Below are positions 31,377 through 41,167 of a stretch of DNA of 64,000 bases, in pieces. Position 1 is the first letter of the stretch, and each line of letters begins with the position of its first letter. The stretch comes from Methylococcus mesophilus (GTDB lineage Bacteria > Pseudomonadota > Gammaproteobacteria > Methylococcales > Methylococcaceae), in NCBI RefSeq assembly GCF_026247885.1, contig NZ_CP110921.1:744001-808000 (forward strand), in the 5' to 3' direction. Made by a program: the position numbers and the translations under genes. The notes beneath the pieces were generated by a model that saw nothing but the letters and a program-made list of their open reading frames with translations, made no database searches and was not told the origin of the DNA.

Positions 31377-32765
31377 TCAGTCGGCGCGGCGTGGATCGAA
31401 GGCGTCGCGCACTGCATCGGCGAACAGATTGGCCGCCAGCACCAAGGCGAACATGAGGGTGAAAGCGGCGGTGAGCGACCACCACACCGGCGGCTCGCGG
31501 GCCAATTCCAAACGGGCGCTGTTGATCATGTTGCCCCAGGAATCGGTGGTGGGATCGACGCCGATGTTGACATAGGACAGGACGGCCTCGGCCAGCACCA
31601 GCGAGCTGAAATCGAGCGCCACCGAGATCAGCACGATGTGGAACACGTTGGGCAGGATGTGGCGCAGCAGGATCGTCCCCCGCCGCACGCCCAGTGCCTG
31701 CGCGGCCTGGACGTATTCCATCTCGCGCAGCTTCAGGGTTTCGGCCCGCAGCAGCCGGCACAGCCCGGTCCAGCTCGTGATCCCGAGGATCAGGCACAGG
31801 AACAGCAGGCGCAAATCGGCGCGCAAGGCGAGACTGGCGAATTCCTCCTCGTGCTTGGCCATGTAGACCTGGGTGAGCAGGATCACCGCCGCGATCAGCA
31901 ACACGCCCGGAATCGAGTTCAGGGTGGTGTAGACATACTGGATCACGTCGTCCACCCAGCCGCGGAAATAGCCGGCGAGGATACCGAGCAGCAGCGACAG
32001 CGGCAGGGTCACGAAGGTGGTCAGCGTGCCGATCAAAATGCCTGTGCGGATGCTCTTGAGGCTTTGGTAAAGCACGTCTTCGCCGACTTTATCGGTGCCG
32101 AACACGTGGTATTTCAGGCCCAACTCGCCCAGCACCCCGCCGACGACACACAACGCGATGACGGTGCCCAGCATGGCACGCCAGGGGATCTCGCTCTGGC
32201 CCGACAGCACCTCGCCGCCGACCAGGGAAAACGGCAGGCCCCGCACACGGGCGATCAGCGCCACGATCCCTAAGCCGAGGATCGCCCCTAAGCCGAAGCC
32301 GCCGGCCGCGCCCTTGAACCCGGTCCGCAGCACGTCGCCCAGCCAAGCCCGTTCGGGATCTTTGAGATGAGCGCCGCCGTGTTTGAGGCGCGGATAATCC
32401 CAGCGGGTGCTGCCGTCGGCCTCGCGCAGGTTTTCCCTGGCATAGCCTTGCGTCGCCAGCGGGGCCGAGTAAGTCTTCTCCACCCGCGTACGCAGCGGCA
32501 TCAGACACCAGTCCAGCACGCTGACCGGTTCGGTCTTGAACTGGGCTCCGCCCTCCCCGTCCCGCGGCAAAAAATGGATGGAGTCGAGCACGGCGATCAG
32601 CAGATAGGCGATCAGGATCACCGCCGAGATCATCGCGCTGCGGCTGCGGGCGACCTTGCGCCAGGGCCGGCGCAGATGCTCGTGCCTGCGGGTCTGCCAA
32701 ATGAGTCCGCTCAGCATGACGAGCAGCAGCAGGAATAAGGCATCGGTCCAGAACAGGGTCAGCAT
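31377..32765 (-). CDS. yejE: Oligopeptide ABC importer permease YejE
   Basis: A BPD-type inner-membrane permease. 462 residues is longer than simple dipeptide permeases because of an N-terminal membrane helix and periplasmic insert (DSIHFLPRDGEGGAQFKTEP). The C-terminal permease core has QALGVRRGTILLRHILPN (the EAA loop) and ANLFADAVRDAFDPR at the end. The ATG and the yejB stop share one base (TGATG). Confidence 0.93.
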   Translation of the reverse strand: MLTLFWTDALFLLLLVMLSGLIWQTRRHEHLRRPWRKVARSRSAMISAVILIAYLLIAVLDSIHFLPRDGEGGAQFKTEPVSVLDWCLMPLRTRVEKTYSAPLATQGYARENLREADGSTRWDYPRLKHGGAHLKDPERAWLGDVLRTGFKGAAGGFGLGAILGLGIVALIARVRGLPFSLVGGEVLSGQSEIPWRAMLGTVIALCVVGGVLGELGLKYHVFGTDKVGEDVLYQSLKSIRTGILIGTLTTFVTLPLSLLLGILAGYFRGWVDDVIQYVYTTLNSIPGVLLIAAVILLTQVYMAKHEEEFASLALRADLRLLFLCLILGITSWTGLCRLLRAETLKLREMEYVQAAQALGVRRGTILLRHILPNVFHIVLISVALDFSSLVLAEAVLSYVNIGVDPTTDSWGNMINSARLELAREPPVWWSLTAAFTLMFALVLAANLFADAVRDAFDPRRAD

Positions 32766-33742
32766 CAGTCGAGGCGCACGCGCGGATCGGCGAGGGTGTA
32801 GGAGATGTCGGTCAGCACCAACCCTAAGATGTACAGCACCGAGCCCAGGAATACCATGGCGCGGACGATGGCGAAATCCTGCTGGCCGATGGCGTCGATG
32901 GTGTAGCTGCCCAGGCCCGGAATGGCGAAGAACGATTCGGTGATGAGGCTGCCGATGAACAGCGAAGGCAGGATGACCACGACGCCGGTGAGAATCGGGA
33001 TCAGCGCGTTGCGCAGCACATGGGTGAACAGCACCCGAGTTTCCGAGAGCCCCTTGGCCCGGGCGGTGCGGACGTAATCGCGCTCGACCTCCTCCAGAAA
33101 CAGGGTACGGTACCAGCGCACGCCGGGGCCGATACCCGCTACTACGCTGATGAGTACGGGCAGGATCAGGAATTTGACGGCGTTCCAGCCGCCGTCATAG
33201 CCGGAAATCGGCACCAGCAGCAGAAGCTTCCCCAGCAGGAACTGGCCGCCGATGATGTAGAACAGCGAGGAGATCGACAGCAGCGCCACGCAGGCCGCAA
33301 CGCCCCAGAATTCCAGATAGGTCAGCCGGAAAAACACCAACCCCACGGCCATCGTGATGTGCACCAGTAGCCCTACGATCAGGGCGGGCACGGCAAAGGC
33401 CAACGAAGGCCAGGCCCGCTGGGCGATGTCCGCGCCGATGTCGCGCCCGCTGTCGGAGCGGCCGAAGCGGAACAGAAACAGCCCCACCGATTTTTGGTAG
33501 AAGATGGTTTCGGTCAATTTGGCCGTACCTTCGGCCTCGCCGTTCCAGAGCTGCGGCAGATCGTAGCCGCGCTCGTGCTTCCACAGATCGACCGCTTCCT
33601 GGGTCACGTGCTTCTGGCCCAGATGCATGCGGGCCATGTCGTCGGGACTGTTGACCACGAAGAACAGCACGAAGGTGAGGACATTCACCCCGAGCAGCAA
33701 GGGCAGCGCGTACAGCGCACGCCGGATCAAATAGGCCGTCAT
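32765..33742 (-). CDS. yejB: Oligopeptide ABC importer permease YejB
   Basis: 325 residues, with [20 protein letters not shown] at the start, the large periplasmic loop with HERGYDLPQLWNG, and the EAA loop RTARAKGLSETRVLFTHVLR followed by membrane helices. The ATG overlaps the yejA stop (ATGA). The frame is open upstream over the end of yejA, but that part does not look like permease sequence. Confidence 0.93.
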   Translation of the reverse strand: MTAYLIRRALYALPLLLGVNVLTFVLFFVVNSPDDMARMHLGQKHVTQEAVDLWKHERGYDLPQLWNGEAEGTAKLTETIFYQKSVGLFLFRFGRSDSGRDIGADIAQRAWPSLAFAVPALIVGLLVHITMAVGLVFFRLTYLEFWGVAACVALLSISSLFYIIGGQFLLGKLLLLVPISGYDGGWNAVKFLILPVLISVVAGIGPGVRWYRTLFLEEVERDYVRTARAKGLSETRVLFTHVLRNALIPILTGVVVILPSLFIGSLITESFFAIPGLGSYTIDAIGQQDFAIVRAMVFLGSVLYILGLVLTDISYTLADPRVRLD

Positions 33743-35904
33743 AGCGCGGCAGCCCTCTGTCGCCGGCGGTAAGTGAGGTAGGCCGGAACGACCGCCGCGA
33801 GCAGCAGCGCAAGCCCCGCCAACAGCGGCCACCACACCGGCCGGTTCCACTCGGCGCGCCGGGCCGCGCGCTGCCGTGCGTCGATCTTCATATACTTGAG
33901 CTTGTTGTTGGCCATCAGGTTGGGCTTGAGATTGCCGTACCAGGCATGATGCAGCGAAAAGCCCTTGGGATGCAGCCCGAAGATCCAGGGGGCATCGTGC
34001 CGGACTTTTTCCTGCAGGGCTTCGATCAGCCTTAAGCGCTCCGGACCGTCGTCCAGATTGCGCATCCGCTCGAACAGCCGGTCGAAATCCTCGCTGACAT
34101 AGTTGGAGGCGTTCTCCCCGCCGTTCGGCACCTTGGCGTTGCGCCCGTAGAGCAGGAAGAAGAAGTTCTCCGGATCGGGATAATCGGCGTTCCAGCCCCA
34201 CTGGTAGATCTGGGCGTTGCCCGTGGCCATCTTCTGCTGGAACTGGTTATAGTCGGTGGCACGGAACACCAGTTGCACGCCGAGCTTTTCCAGTTGCTTG
34301 CGGTACCAGGCCAGCAACGGCTTGTCGTCCGCCCCATGGGTGGAAAGATCGAGATACAGCACCAGGGGCTTGCCGGTCGCGGCGTCGATACCGTTGGGAT
34401 AGCCCGCCTCGGCGAGCAGGCGGCGGGCCGCTTCGATGCTCTTGCGCTGTGGAGCCCCGTCCACCCAGTCGTAGACGTAGGAATTGATTCCCTGCCGCCC
34501 CTCCCGGTAGCCATAGATGCCCGGCGGCAGCACCCCCTGAGCCGCCACGCCCCGCCCATTCATGAAGATCGAGATGAATTCCTCGTAGTCCATGGCGATG
34601 CTGAGCGCCTGGCGCAGCTTGCAGTGCGCCTCGTCCAGCCCGCCGACCACCGGGTCGCGCAGATTGAACCCCAGGTAATAATCGGTAGCCGCCACGGACG
34701 TTTCCAGCCGGATACCCCTCTCCAGCATCTCCGGCGTCAGTTCCGGACTGCCCGAGCTGCCGAACTGCACCGCCTGATCGAAGTTGTCCGAAGCGATGCC
34801 GGAATAATCGTAATAGCCCTGCAGAAACTTGTTCCAATAGGGGATGGTTTCCTTCTCCAGGTTCATCACCAGCCGGTCCACCAGCGGCAGCAGCCTGCCG
34901 GCATCGGCCAACAGGCCATTCGGCCCGTCCGCGGGATCGCCTTCAGCCGGATAGCGGTCCTCGTGGAAGACCGGATTGCGCTCCAGCACCATGCGCCGGT
35001 TGGGGTTGTTCTCCGCCAGAAGATAAGGACCCGAGCCCACCGGATACCAGTCCAGGGTGATGTTCTTCTCGATCAACCCCGGCTGGGCATAGAAGGCGTC
35101 GGCCTCCCAAGGCATGGGGACGAAGAAGGTCATCGCCAGCCAGAAGCGGAACTGCGGGTATTTGCCGTTCAGACGGATGACCAGCCTGTGCGGGTCGGGA
35201 ACCCGGACGCCCTCCAGGGCATAAGGCCGCAGGTCGAAGAATTGCCCCTTGGGGGCGGCGAAATAATCGCGCTCGAGGGTGTCGCCCAGCGCCTTGAATC
35301 CGACGATGTGCTCTTTCATCAATTCGGCGATCGGCGAATGCAGCGCCGGATGCAGCAGCCGCTTGATCTGATAGGCGTAATCCTCCGCCGTCAGCTCGCG
35401 CGTCCCGGCTTCACTGAAATCCGCCAAGGTGCGAATGCCGGCGAGCTGCTCAGGGTTCAGATGCTGATAGAGATACGTTCCCCCCACACCACGCGCGAAA
35501 GCCGGATGCGGCTGGAAACGGATGCCCGGCTTCAGGCGGAAATCGTACTCACTGTAAGCGATGGCCGAATCGAACGCCCCGGCCGGCAGCACCTTGCCGT
35601 CGGCATCGAGATAGCGGATCTCTGGCAGGGCTTCGGCGGTCGCCGGCTCCAGGACATAAGGGCGCTTGAGGTAGTGGTATTGCAGCAGCGGCTCGTAGAT
35701 CTGGCCGAGGATGAGGCTCTCGTCGGAACTGTAGGCGCGGGCCGGATCGAGGTGCTTGGGGCGTTCGGAAAACGAGGAATACAGGATGTTGCGCTCGGCA
35801 TCGGCCGCAGGGTACGGACTGTTGAGCGGCCCCTCGCAGCCCGCCAGCCCCAAGGCCGCGAACAGCGTCAGGTAAAGCCCGAGTTGGTTCGATCCGGTAC
35901 TCAC
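33739..35904 (-). CDS. yejA: Periplasmic oligopeptide-binding lipoprotein YejA-like
   Basis: A class C solute-binding protein (SBP_bac_5), 721 residues. The N-terminus carries a lipobox ([12 protein letters not shown]), so it is probably a lipoprotein. Typical segments are [40 protein letters not shown] and [17 protein letters not shown] hydrophobic helix near the C-terminus ([20 protein letters not shown]) is unusual for a binding protein and might anchor it twice. The start is a GTG. Confidence 0.9.
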   Translation of the reverse strand: MSTGSNQLGLYLTLFAALGLAGCEGPLNSPYPAADAERNILYSSFSERPKHLDPARAYSSDESLILGQIYEPLLQYHYLKRPYVLEPATAEALPEIRYLDADGKVLPAGAFDSAIAYSEYDFRLKPGIRFQPHPAFARGVGGTYLYQHLNPEQLAGIRTLADFSEAGTRELTAEDYAYQIKRLLHPALHSPIAELMKEHIVGFKALGDTLERDYFAAPKGQFFDLRPYALEGVRVPDPHRLVIRLNGKYPQFRFWLAMTFFVPMPWEADAFYAQPGLIEKNITLDWYPVGSGPYLLAENNPNRRMVLERNPVFHEDRYPAEGDPADGPNGLLADAGRLLPLVDRLVMNLEKETIPYWNKFLQGYYDYSGIASDNFDQAVQFGSSGSPELTPEMLERGIRLETSVAATDYYLGFNLRDPVVGGLDEAHCKLRQALSIAMDYEEFISIFMNGRGVAAQGVLPPGIYGYREGRQGINSYVYDWVDGAPQRKSIEAARRLLAEAGYPNGIDAATGKPLVLYLDLSTHGADDKPLLAWYRKQLEKLGVQLVFRATDYNQFQQKMATGNAQIYQWGWNADYPDPENFFFLLYGRNAKVPNGGENASNYVSEDFDRLFERMRNLDDGPERLRLIEALQEKVRHDAPWIFGLHPKGFSLHHAWYGNLKPNLMANNKLKYMKIDARQRAARRAEWNRPVWWPLLAGLALLLAAVVPAYLTYRRRQRAAAL

Positions 35905-36032
35905 TAATCCGAGCCCATGAAAAAGGTGGGCAATTATACGCGAACCCTACGGACACGATAGCGCTGGACAGCCCTTGGACCCTTGGCGATACTCTGCGCC
36001 TTTCCAAAGACCCCATCCCGAAGGAGCATCCC

Positions 36033-36815
36033 ATGGGCTTCATGCAAGACAAGCGCGTACTCATCGTCGGCGTCGCCAGCAACCGTTCGATCGCCTGGGG
36101 CATCGCCGAAGCGATGAAGGCGCAAGGCGCGGAGATCGCTTTCACCTACCAGAACGAGAAGCTCAAGGAACGCGTGGAAAAACTGGCCGCCGAATGCGGC
36201 TCAGCCATCGTCCTGCCTTGCGATGTCTCCGATGACGCAGAAATCGAGCAGTTGTTCACCGATCTCGGCAAGCACTGGGACGGGCTAGACTGCATCGTCC
36301 ACTCGGTAGCCTTCGCCCCACGCGAAGCCCTGGAAGGCTCTTACGTCGACTCGGTGACCCGCGAAAACTTCCGCATCGCCCACGACGTCAGCTCCTACAG
36401 CTTCGCCGCCCTGGCCAAGGCCGGCCGGGCGATGATGGCCGGGCGCAACGGCTCCCTCCTCACCCTGTCCTATCTGGGTGCCGAACGCGCCGTCCCCAAC
36501 TACAACGTGATGGGCGTCGCCAAGGCCAGCCTGGAAGCCAACGTCCGCTACTTGGCCTATTCGCTGGGACCCGAAGGCACCCGGGTGAACGCCGTCTCCG
36601 CCGGCGCCATCCGGACGCTGGCCGCCTCAGGCATCGCCAATTTCAGGGAAATGCTGGCGAAGGCCGAACAGGCCTCGCCCCTGCGCAAGAACGTCACCAT
36701 CGAAGAAGTCGGCAACGCCGCCGCCTTCCTCTGCTCGGACCTCGCCTCCGGCATCACCGGCGAAATTCTCTATGTAGACGCCGGCTACAACTTCGTCGGC
36801 TTGTCGAGTTTTTGA
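36033..36815 (+). CDS. fabI: Enoyl-[acyl-carrier-protein] reductase (NADH)
   Basis: Reduces enoyl-ACP in the fatty acid elongation cycle. The cofactor segment [20 protein letters not shown] is the FabI type. The catalytic Tyr-x6-Lys is [19 protein letters not shown], and [16 protein letters not shown] and ALAASGI-like [10 protein letters not shown] are present. AAGGAG precedes the ATG. It is divergent from yejA and is the last core gene before the A+T-richer block. Confidence 0.96.
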   Translation: MGFMQDKRVLIVGVASNRSIAWGIAEAMKAQGAEIAFTYQNEKLKERVEKLAAECGSAIVLPCDVSDDAEIEQLFTDLGKHWDGLDCIVHSVAFAPREALEGSYVDSVTRENFRIAHDVSSYSFAALAKAGRAMMAGRNGSLLTLSYLGAERAVPNYNVMGVAKASLEANVRYLAYSLGPEGTRVNAVSAGAIRTLAASGIANFREMLAKAEQASPLRKNVTIEEVGNAAAFLCSDLASGITGEILYVDAGYNFVGLSSF

Positions 36816-36825
36816 GCCCCAGGGG

Positions 36826-36846
36826 TGGGGCCGCAAAGCGGCTCCA
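36826..36846 (+). terminator. Hairpin after fabI
   Basis: TGGGGCCGC-AAA-GCGGCTCCA forms a 9-bp stem with one G-T pair, 11 bases after the fabI stop. No T-run follows, so it is a weak terminator or transcript-end stabiliser. It also marks the sharp edge where base composition changes. Confidence 0.45.
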
Positions 36847-36907
36847 CCGGGTTCCCTGGCCCTCAGAGCGTCTTTCCTGCCCAGATAGGTTTCGACAATC
36901 GTAGGCG

Positions 36908-39868
36908 CTACAACTGGCTCTCCAGTGCTGCCCCTGCCGCCTGCTTATTGAGCGAATCCGGCCGTGGCACCAAAGCGTTGATGACGCGATCGAGATCATC
37001 GCCGCAGCGGGTAAGCGCGCCGCCAGGGGTAGTCTTGTTACGTTTAACCCCCTCATTCACCATCGAACCGGTGCACTGCGACTTTTCCAAATCTATGACG
37101 GGCCAGCGGTATAGCTCCTTGTCTTCATTAGGAAAATACGCCGTTTTGGACTTAAAGCCACGCCAGTCACAATGGGTAACCATTCGGCCATTAACGTAAC
37201 TAGCGCTATCAGGAACCCAACAATACCAATAACCGTAAGCAGCGCCAAGCAGATTTCTATATTGTTGATATCGGTTATCTTCCCAGGAACGAGTCCCCAC
37301 TTCAAAATTAACTTTATCCATTTTGTTTTTCCCCCAAGCCAAACCAAGCCTCCCAGCGATTTGCTTCACTTCAGCCTCACCACAAACCAGCCCCTGAACC
37401 CCTTTATCCACCGCGTACTTCGGCCCAATTCCGCTACCCACAAAACATTTCATATCGCGTATGGTCACGTCATCAACGTTAATCGGGGGGGGATCGAATA
37501 TGCTAGATTGGCGACGATCATGGAAGTCCGCAACATTGTTCCATCTAACGTAGAATGTCTTTCCTGATGCCCACATGAGCCTATCGGTGATATTCTTGAA
37601 ACCCGCGCGATCCTTCATGAGAACTGGCAAGTCGACCGCAGTTTTGGCGGCAAGCTGCTTAAGGAGGACGTGCTTGACATCCAACCAAGCTTGACCTGCC
37701 GGCTCCCAATTCCGGTAGAGCGTATATTCCTTCTCCTGATTGATTTGAGGCTGCGGTATCCCGGCCTTGAAAAGCCCCCGCGTATCGCCATAGGCATCCA
37801 CATCGCGCACCCACAGCCAGGAGTCTTTGCCCCAGGGCACATTCTGTCCGATAAGTCTTGCCCCCAATGACAGCATTGTATCATCATCCGCATAGGGTGC
37901 GCCGGCCCGTTCGACCTGCTGCACCATTCGCTTATAGGTTCTCTCGGTAAGATTGGTAGTGTCATCACAGTATGCCTGGGCCTGCTGCCAAACTGCGGCT
38001 TGCGGACCGCCCGCTTTTCCGTTTTCTCGGATGACGGCGCAGAAGCCGAGCAGATCTTCCGCCTTATTTTCAACCTTCCCCCCACGCAATTTCTGTTCGG
38101 CGTGCCAAAGATTACTGTCTTGCAGCATGAGCAGCGCCATGCCTTGGTAAGCGAGGGCATATCCCAAGATTTCATAAATGGGCTGGTAGTAAACACGGTC
38201 GTCCACGAAAGGAATATTCGCCTGCGCTTTCCATTGCGATAAACTCTTTTCCATGCAGTCGTCGAACGCGCTGGATTTCGTCGAGAGCGCCGGCACTAGA
38301 GCCTCATGAACCGCATTCAGCGCCAGTCGCAATTTATTTTCGTATTCACCAACAAAACTCGCCATGTCCGGAGTGGGATCGGGCACGGCCACGGTAGGGT
38401 CATGCGCCCTCGCCGCATAGGCCTGGAGGACGATCTGAGCCTCAGTCATGCGTTGCAGATAGCTTTCCTGCGCGGTTTCGATCATCAATCCCGCATTAAC
38501 CAAGGGCTGCAAGCTCACGTTGCAGGCCAGGGTGTTGAGCTTGGCCTGGATCTGTGCCATTTGAGCCTCGATGCGCCCTACGGCGGCTTTGAGTTCTTGA
38601 ATGTCCGCCTCTATACGCTTCAATGCTTCCGCCACTGGATCGGGTGGCTGGGGCATGGATGTTTGCACTATGGCCAATACGAGTCCTGCAACCATGCAGA
38701 TTGTCCGTATAACGGCGGCTTTTCCCTCCCAGGTATTAGTTTTGGTATCAATCGCTTTGCCCGTAGCAACCAACGAGGTTCCAAGAAAGCCGGCAATCTG
38801 CAGCAAGACGGGAATGACAGCGGCAAATTGGGGTTGGGCCGAACCGAGGACTTGCGCCCGCATTCCTTGCGATCTATCAGTCGCCTCATTCCCACCCCAG
38901 CATTGCCAGGAATCGTCCGAACGGATGCCACAACTGGTCATGCCGCCGGCGCTCAAAACCTTGAATCCCTCACCCACCGGGACGTTGCTCTGGCCTGCAT
39001 CATCGCGCCCCCAACAGACCGAGACACCGTCGAAACGCAACCCGCAGGTGTGGAAACCGCCGGCGGTGAGGGTCTTAAAGGCGCCTTCCGGCGCTTTGAT
39101 CTGGCCGTAGCCGTCATTACCCCAGCAAACCACGCTATCATCCTCGCGAATCGCGCAGGCATGGCTTTCTCCAGTGACGACTGCCTGAAAACGGCCTGCC
39201 GGCGCCGGATACGCGGTAAACGATTGCTCACCCCAGCAAACCAAACGGCCATCCCCCAGGAGTGCACAGGCATGGTTCCCTCCCGCGCTGACCGCTTCAA
39301 ACTGGCCTTCCGGCGCATCGGTTTGCTGAAACGTATCGGCGCCCCAGCATTGCACCCAGCCATCATGACGAATGGCGCATGTATGGCTATTGCCCACGCT
39401 TACGGATTTGAATGTACCCTCCGCAGGTTCTTTCGGCCGCGCCCGCTCGCTCCCCCAACACAGCAGTTGCCCATCGAGACGGATCCCGCAGCTTTGCAGC
39501 ATACCGGCCGCAACCCAAACGAATTGCCCCTCCGGCGGATTCGCCTGGCCAAACGTGTTGTCCCCCCAGCACAGCAAGGTGTCGTCATTGCGGATGGCGC
39601 AGCTATGGCCTTTGCCGACGCTAATGGCTTTCCAGCTCGCACCGCCATTCTCCGGCGGATTAACAAAGGCGGCGCGATTATTTTCGGTGACTACGTCCGG
39701 CAAAACGGTAAACTCGCCTGGCCCTCCAAAAATATTCGAACCCTGAGCCGCCAGCAACGGAGACATCACCGCTGGAGTAATCCCATTCGCATTGCCGGCC
39801 GAGAAACCCAAACACCCCACGAATATTACCAATACAGCGCTTACAATGGAGGGCTTTACCAAATTCAT
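36908..39868 (-). CDS. Secreted RCC1-repeat protein with a helical C-terminal region
   Basis: A very large protein of 986 residues with signal peptide (VSAVLVIFVGCLGFSAGNANG). About seven RCC1-like repeats of 37-40 residues lie at roughly 75-330; each carries the pattern HxCAIR...CWG, as in GHSCAIRNDDTLLCWGDN and SHTCAIRHDGWVQCWGAD. Two hydrophobic stretches (about 350-402) and a heptad-rich coiled coil (about 409-450, IEADIQELKAAVGRIEAQM) follow. The last 500 residues are unassigned and contain about ten cysteines. The ATG has GAGAGG upstream. The function is unknown; the propeller probably binds a partner, and the hydrophobic hairpin plus coiled coil could insert into membranes. Confidence 0.8.
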   Translation of the reverse strand: MNLVKPSIVSAVLVIFVGCLGFSAGNANGITPAVMSPLLAAQGSNIFGGPGEFTVLPDVVTENNRAAFVNPPENGGASWKAISVGKGHSCAIRNDDTLLCWGDNTFGQANPPEGQFVWVAAGMLQSCGIRLDGQLLCWGSERARPKEPAEGTFKSVSVGNSHTCAIRHDGWVQCWGADTFQQTDAPEGQFEAVSAGGNHACALLGDGRLVCWGEQSFTAYPAPAGRFQAVVTGESHACAIREDDSVVCWGNDGYGQIKAPEGAFKTLTAGGFHTCGLRFDGVSVCWGRDDAGQSNVPVGEGFKVLSAGGMTSCGIRSDDSWQCWGGNEATDRSQGMRAQVLGSAQPQFAAVIPVLLQIAGFLGTSLVATGKAIDTKTNTWEGKAAVIRTICMVAGLVLAIVQTSMPQPPDPVAEALKRIEADIQELKAAVGRIEAQMAQIQAKLNTLACNVSLQPLVNAGLMIETAQESYLQRMTEAQIVLQAYAARAHDPTVAVPDPTPDMASFVGEYENKLRLALNAVHEALVPALSTKSSAFDDCMEKSLSQWKAQANIPFVDDRVYYQPIYEILGYALAYQGMALLMLQDSNLWHAEQKLRGGKVENKAEDLLGFCAVIRENGKAGGPQAAVWQQAQAYCDDTTNLTERTYKRMVQQVERAGAPYADDDTMLSLGARLIGQNVPWGKDSWLWVRDVDAYGDTRGLFKAGIPQPQINQEKEYTLYRNWEPAGQAWLDVKHVLLKQLAAKTAVDLPVLMKDRAGFKNITDRLMWASGKTFYVRWNNVADFHDRRQSSIFDPPPINVDDVTIRDMKCFVGSGIGPKYAVDKGVQGLVCGEAEVKQIAGRLGLAWGKNKMDKVNFEVGTRSWEDNRYQQYRNLLGAAYGYWYCWVPDSASYVNGRMVTHCDWRGFKSKTAYFPNEDKELYRWPVIDLEKSQCTGSMVNEGVKRNKTTPGGALTRCGDDLDRVINALVPRPDSLNKQAAGAALESQL

Positions 39869-39906
39869 ATACCGCCTCTCGTTGATTGAAATTGCAGGAC
39901 TGGACC

Positions 39907-40983
39907 TCATCCCCATTGATAATACATAGCACCCAAGTAATATCCAGCGCCGAAACCAACGACCATTCCTTGGGTTCCTCGCTTTGACAATTTTTCCTCT
40001 GAGAAATAGCTATTAAGAACGAACAGGCAACTTGGTGCACTGAAGTTCCCGTATTGCTGAAAAAGTTCGTGAGACCTATCCAACTGCCCATCTGCCAATC
40101 CCAGCACACCTTTTTTAGAAAACTCATTCAATACAGCCGGGCCGCCTTGATGTATTGACCATTCGGCGATATCGTCCTTGTCCACCTGCAGTCTCTCGAT
40201 AAAAGGCCTTACCAGTCGCCTAGAAACTAGCTTGGGCATTATCTCCTTAACCCCCTCTTTTGTCAGAAACCTCCCATTTACCATACCAACGTGACTCCCG
40301 GGATGGAACACTCGTTCAAAATCTTTAATTTCCATGAGAGGGTATTCGTATACGTCTCTAAGACTCTCTGGAATCAGGAGAAATCCGATGGCTCCGTCGC
40401 CGAACAGAAGAGCAGATCTCAAAAACGACTTAAAGTGCTTTTCGTCCGGATCGTATATCGGGTCAGCATAAGCCGCCGAGCACTGGTCGAATACAAAAAC
40501 AATGGCAGCCTTTTCTGTCTCAGCACAGAAATCATACGCTGATTTCAGGGCATACAGCCCTCCAGCACAGCCATAGTTGGTCCACTCGATGGGGATCTGA
40601 TCTAGGCGTAACTTAGCTCCCAATACAATTCGACTTGCAAGATTCGGCAATGTGTTCACGTTAAACGATGAATTGTACGCCAGGCTGAGGAACCCAACCC
40701 GTTCCAGACCAACGACATTCGACAGGCTTGTGGCAATTTTCGTCCCCCATTGCTTCGGATGATCCTTCTTGCGAGCAAGCCTCAATTTCGGCAGTTTGTC
40801 TACATCCAGTACGGATGGACGATATTGAATGTCCAGCGCCTTTTGGCTCTTTACCGCAAGCTTGTGAACTTTACGCGAACACACTTCTTCACTATAAAGC
40901 TTACCTATAACCTTTGCCGGATCATGCAGCTTAGGAAGTATCGTCTCTATAGCCGCCAAATATACCTTATGCTTTCCACTCAT
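39907..40983 (-). CDS. Type III polyketide synthase / chalcone-synthase-like ketosynthase
   Basis: A thiolase-fold condensing enzyme of about 358 residues. The catalytic triad can be placed: Cys139 in WTNYGCAGGLYAL, His278 in EWSIHQGGPAVLNEF and Asn313 in QQYGNFSAPSCLFVL. The C-terminal GFGAGYYLG matches the CHS GFGPG loop. These spacings and the H-x-GGPA and YGN-S motifs are nearer to type III PKS than to KAS III. It would extend a CoA starter with malonyl-CoA. The gene is markedly A+T-rich against its surroundings, suggesting transfer. An ATG 96 bases upstream is the alternative start. No tailoring enzyme lies beside it. Confidence 0.78.
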   Translation of the reverse strand: MSGKHKVYLAAIETILPKLHDPAKVIGKLYSEEVCSRKVHKLAVKSQKALDIQYRPSVLDVDKLPKLRLARKKDHPKQWGTKIATSLSNVVGLERVGFLSLAYNSSFNVNTLPNLASRIVLGAKLRLDQIPIEWTNYGCAGGLYALKSAYDFCAETEKAAIVFVFDQCSAAYADPIYDPDEKHFKSFLRSALLFGDGAIGFLLIPESLRDVYEYPLMEIKDFERVFHPGSHVGMVNGRFLTKEGVKEIMPKLVSRRLVRPFIERLQVDKDDIAEWSIHQGGPAVLNEFSKKGVLGLADGQLDRSHELFQQYGNFSAPSCLFVLNSYFSEEKLSKRGTQGMVVGFGAGYYLGAMYYQWG

Positions 40984-41167
40984 TTTATCAGTGACTCCGA
41001 GACGAACATTCTTCAAGGACAGGTCAAAGCCGAATGGCAATTCATTGGCCTTCAGAACGTTATATCGGAGACATGACAAGACTTCGGTCGCATCTGTTAT
41101 GTTATGGTTAATTTGGCAGATAGAGAGTTCGCTACTGAGAATTTCAAATTATTTCTTTAATCAACGA

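Noticed and set aside
34273-35907. A 544-codon plus-strand frame over yejA
   Set aside because: Antisense to a clear binding protein, and its composition is that of a reverse-complemented G+C-rich gene.
38306-39889. A 527-codon plus-strand frame over the RCC1-like gene
   Set aside because: The minus-strand frame has a signal peptide and seven regular repeats; the plus frame shows neither.
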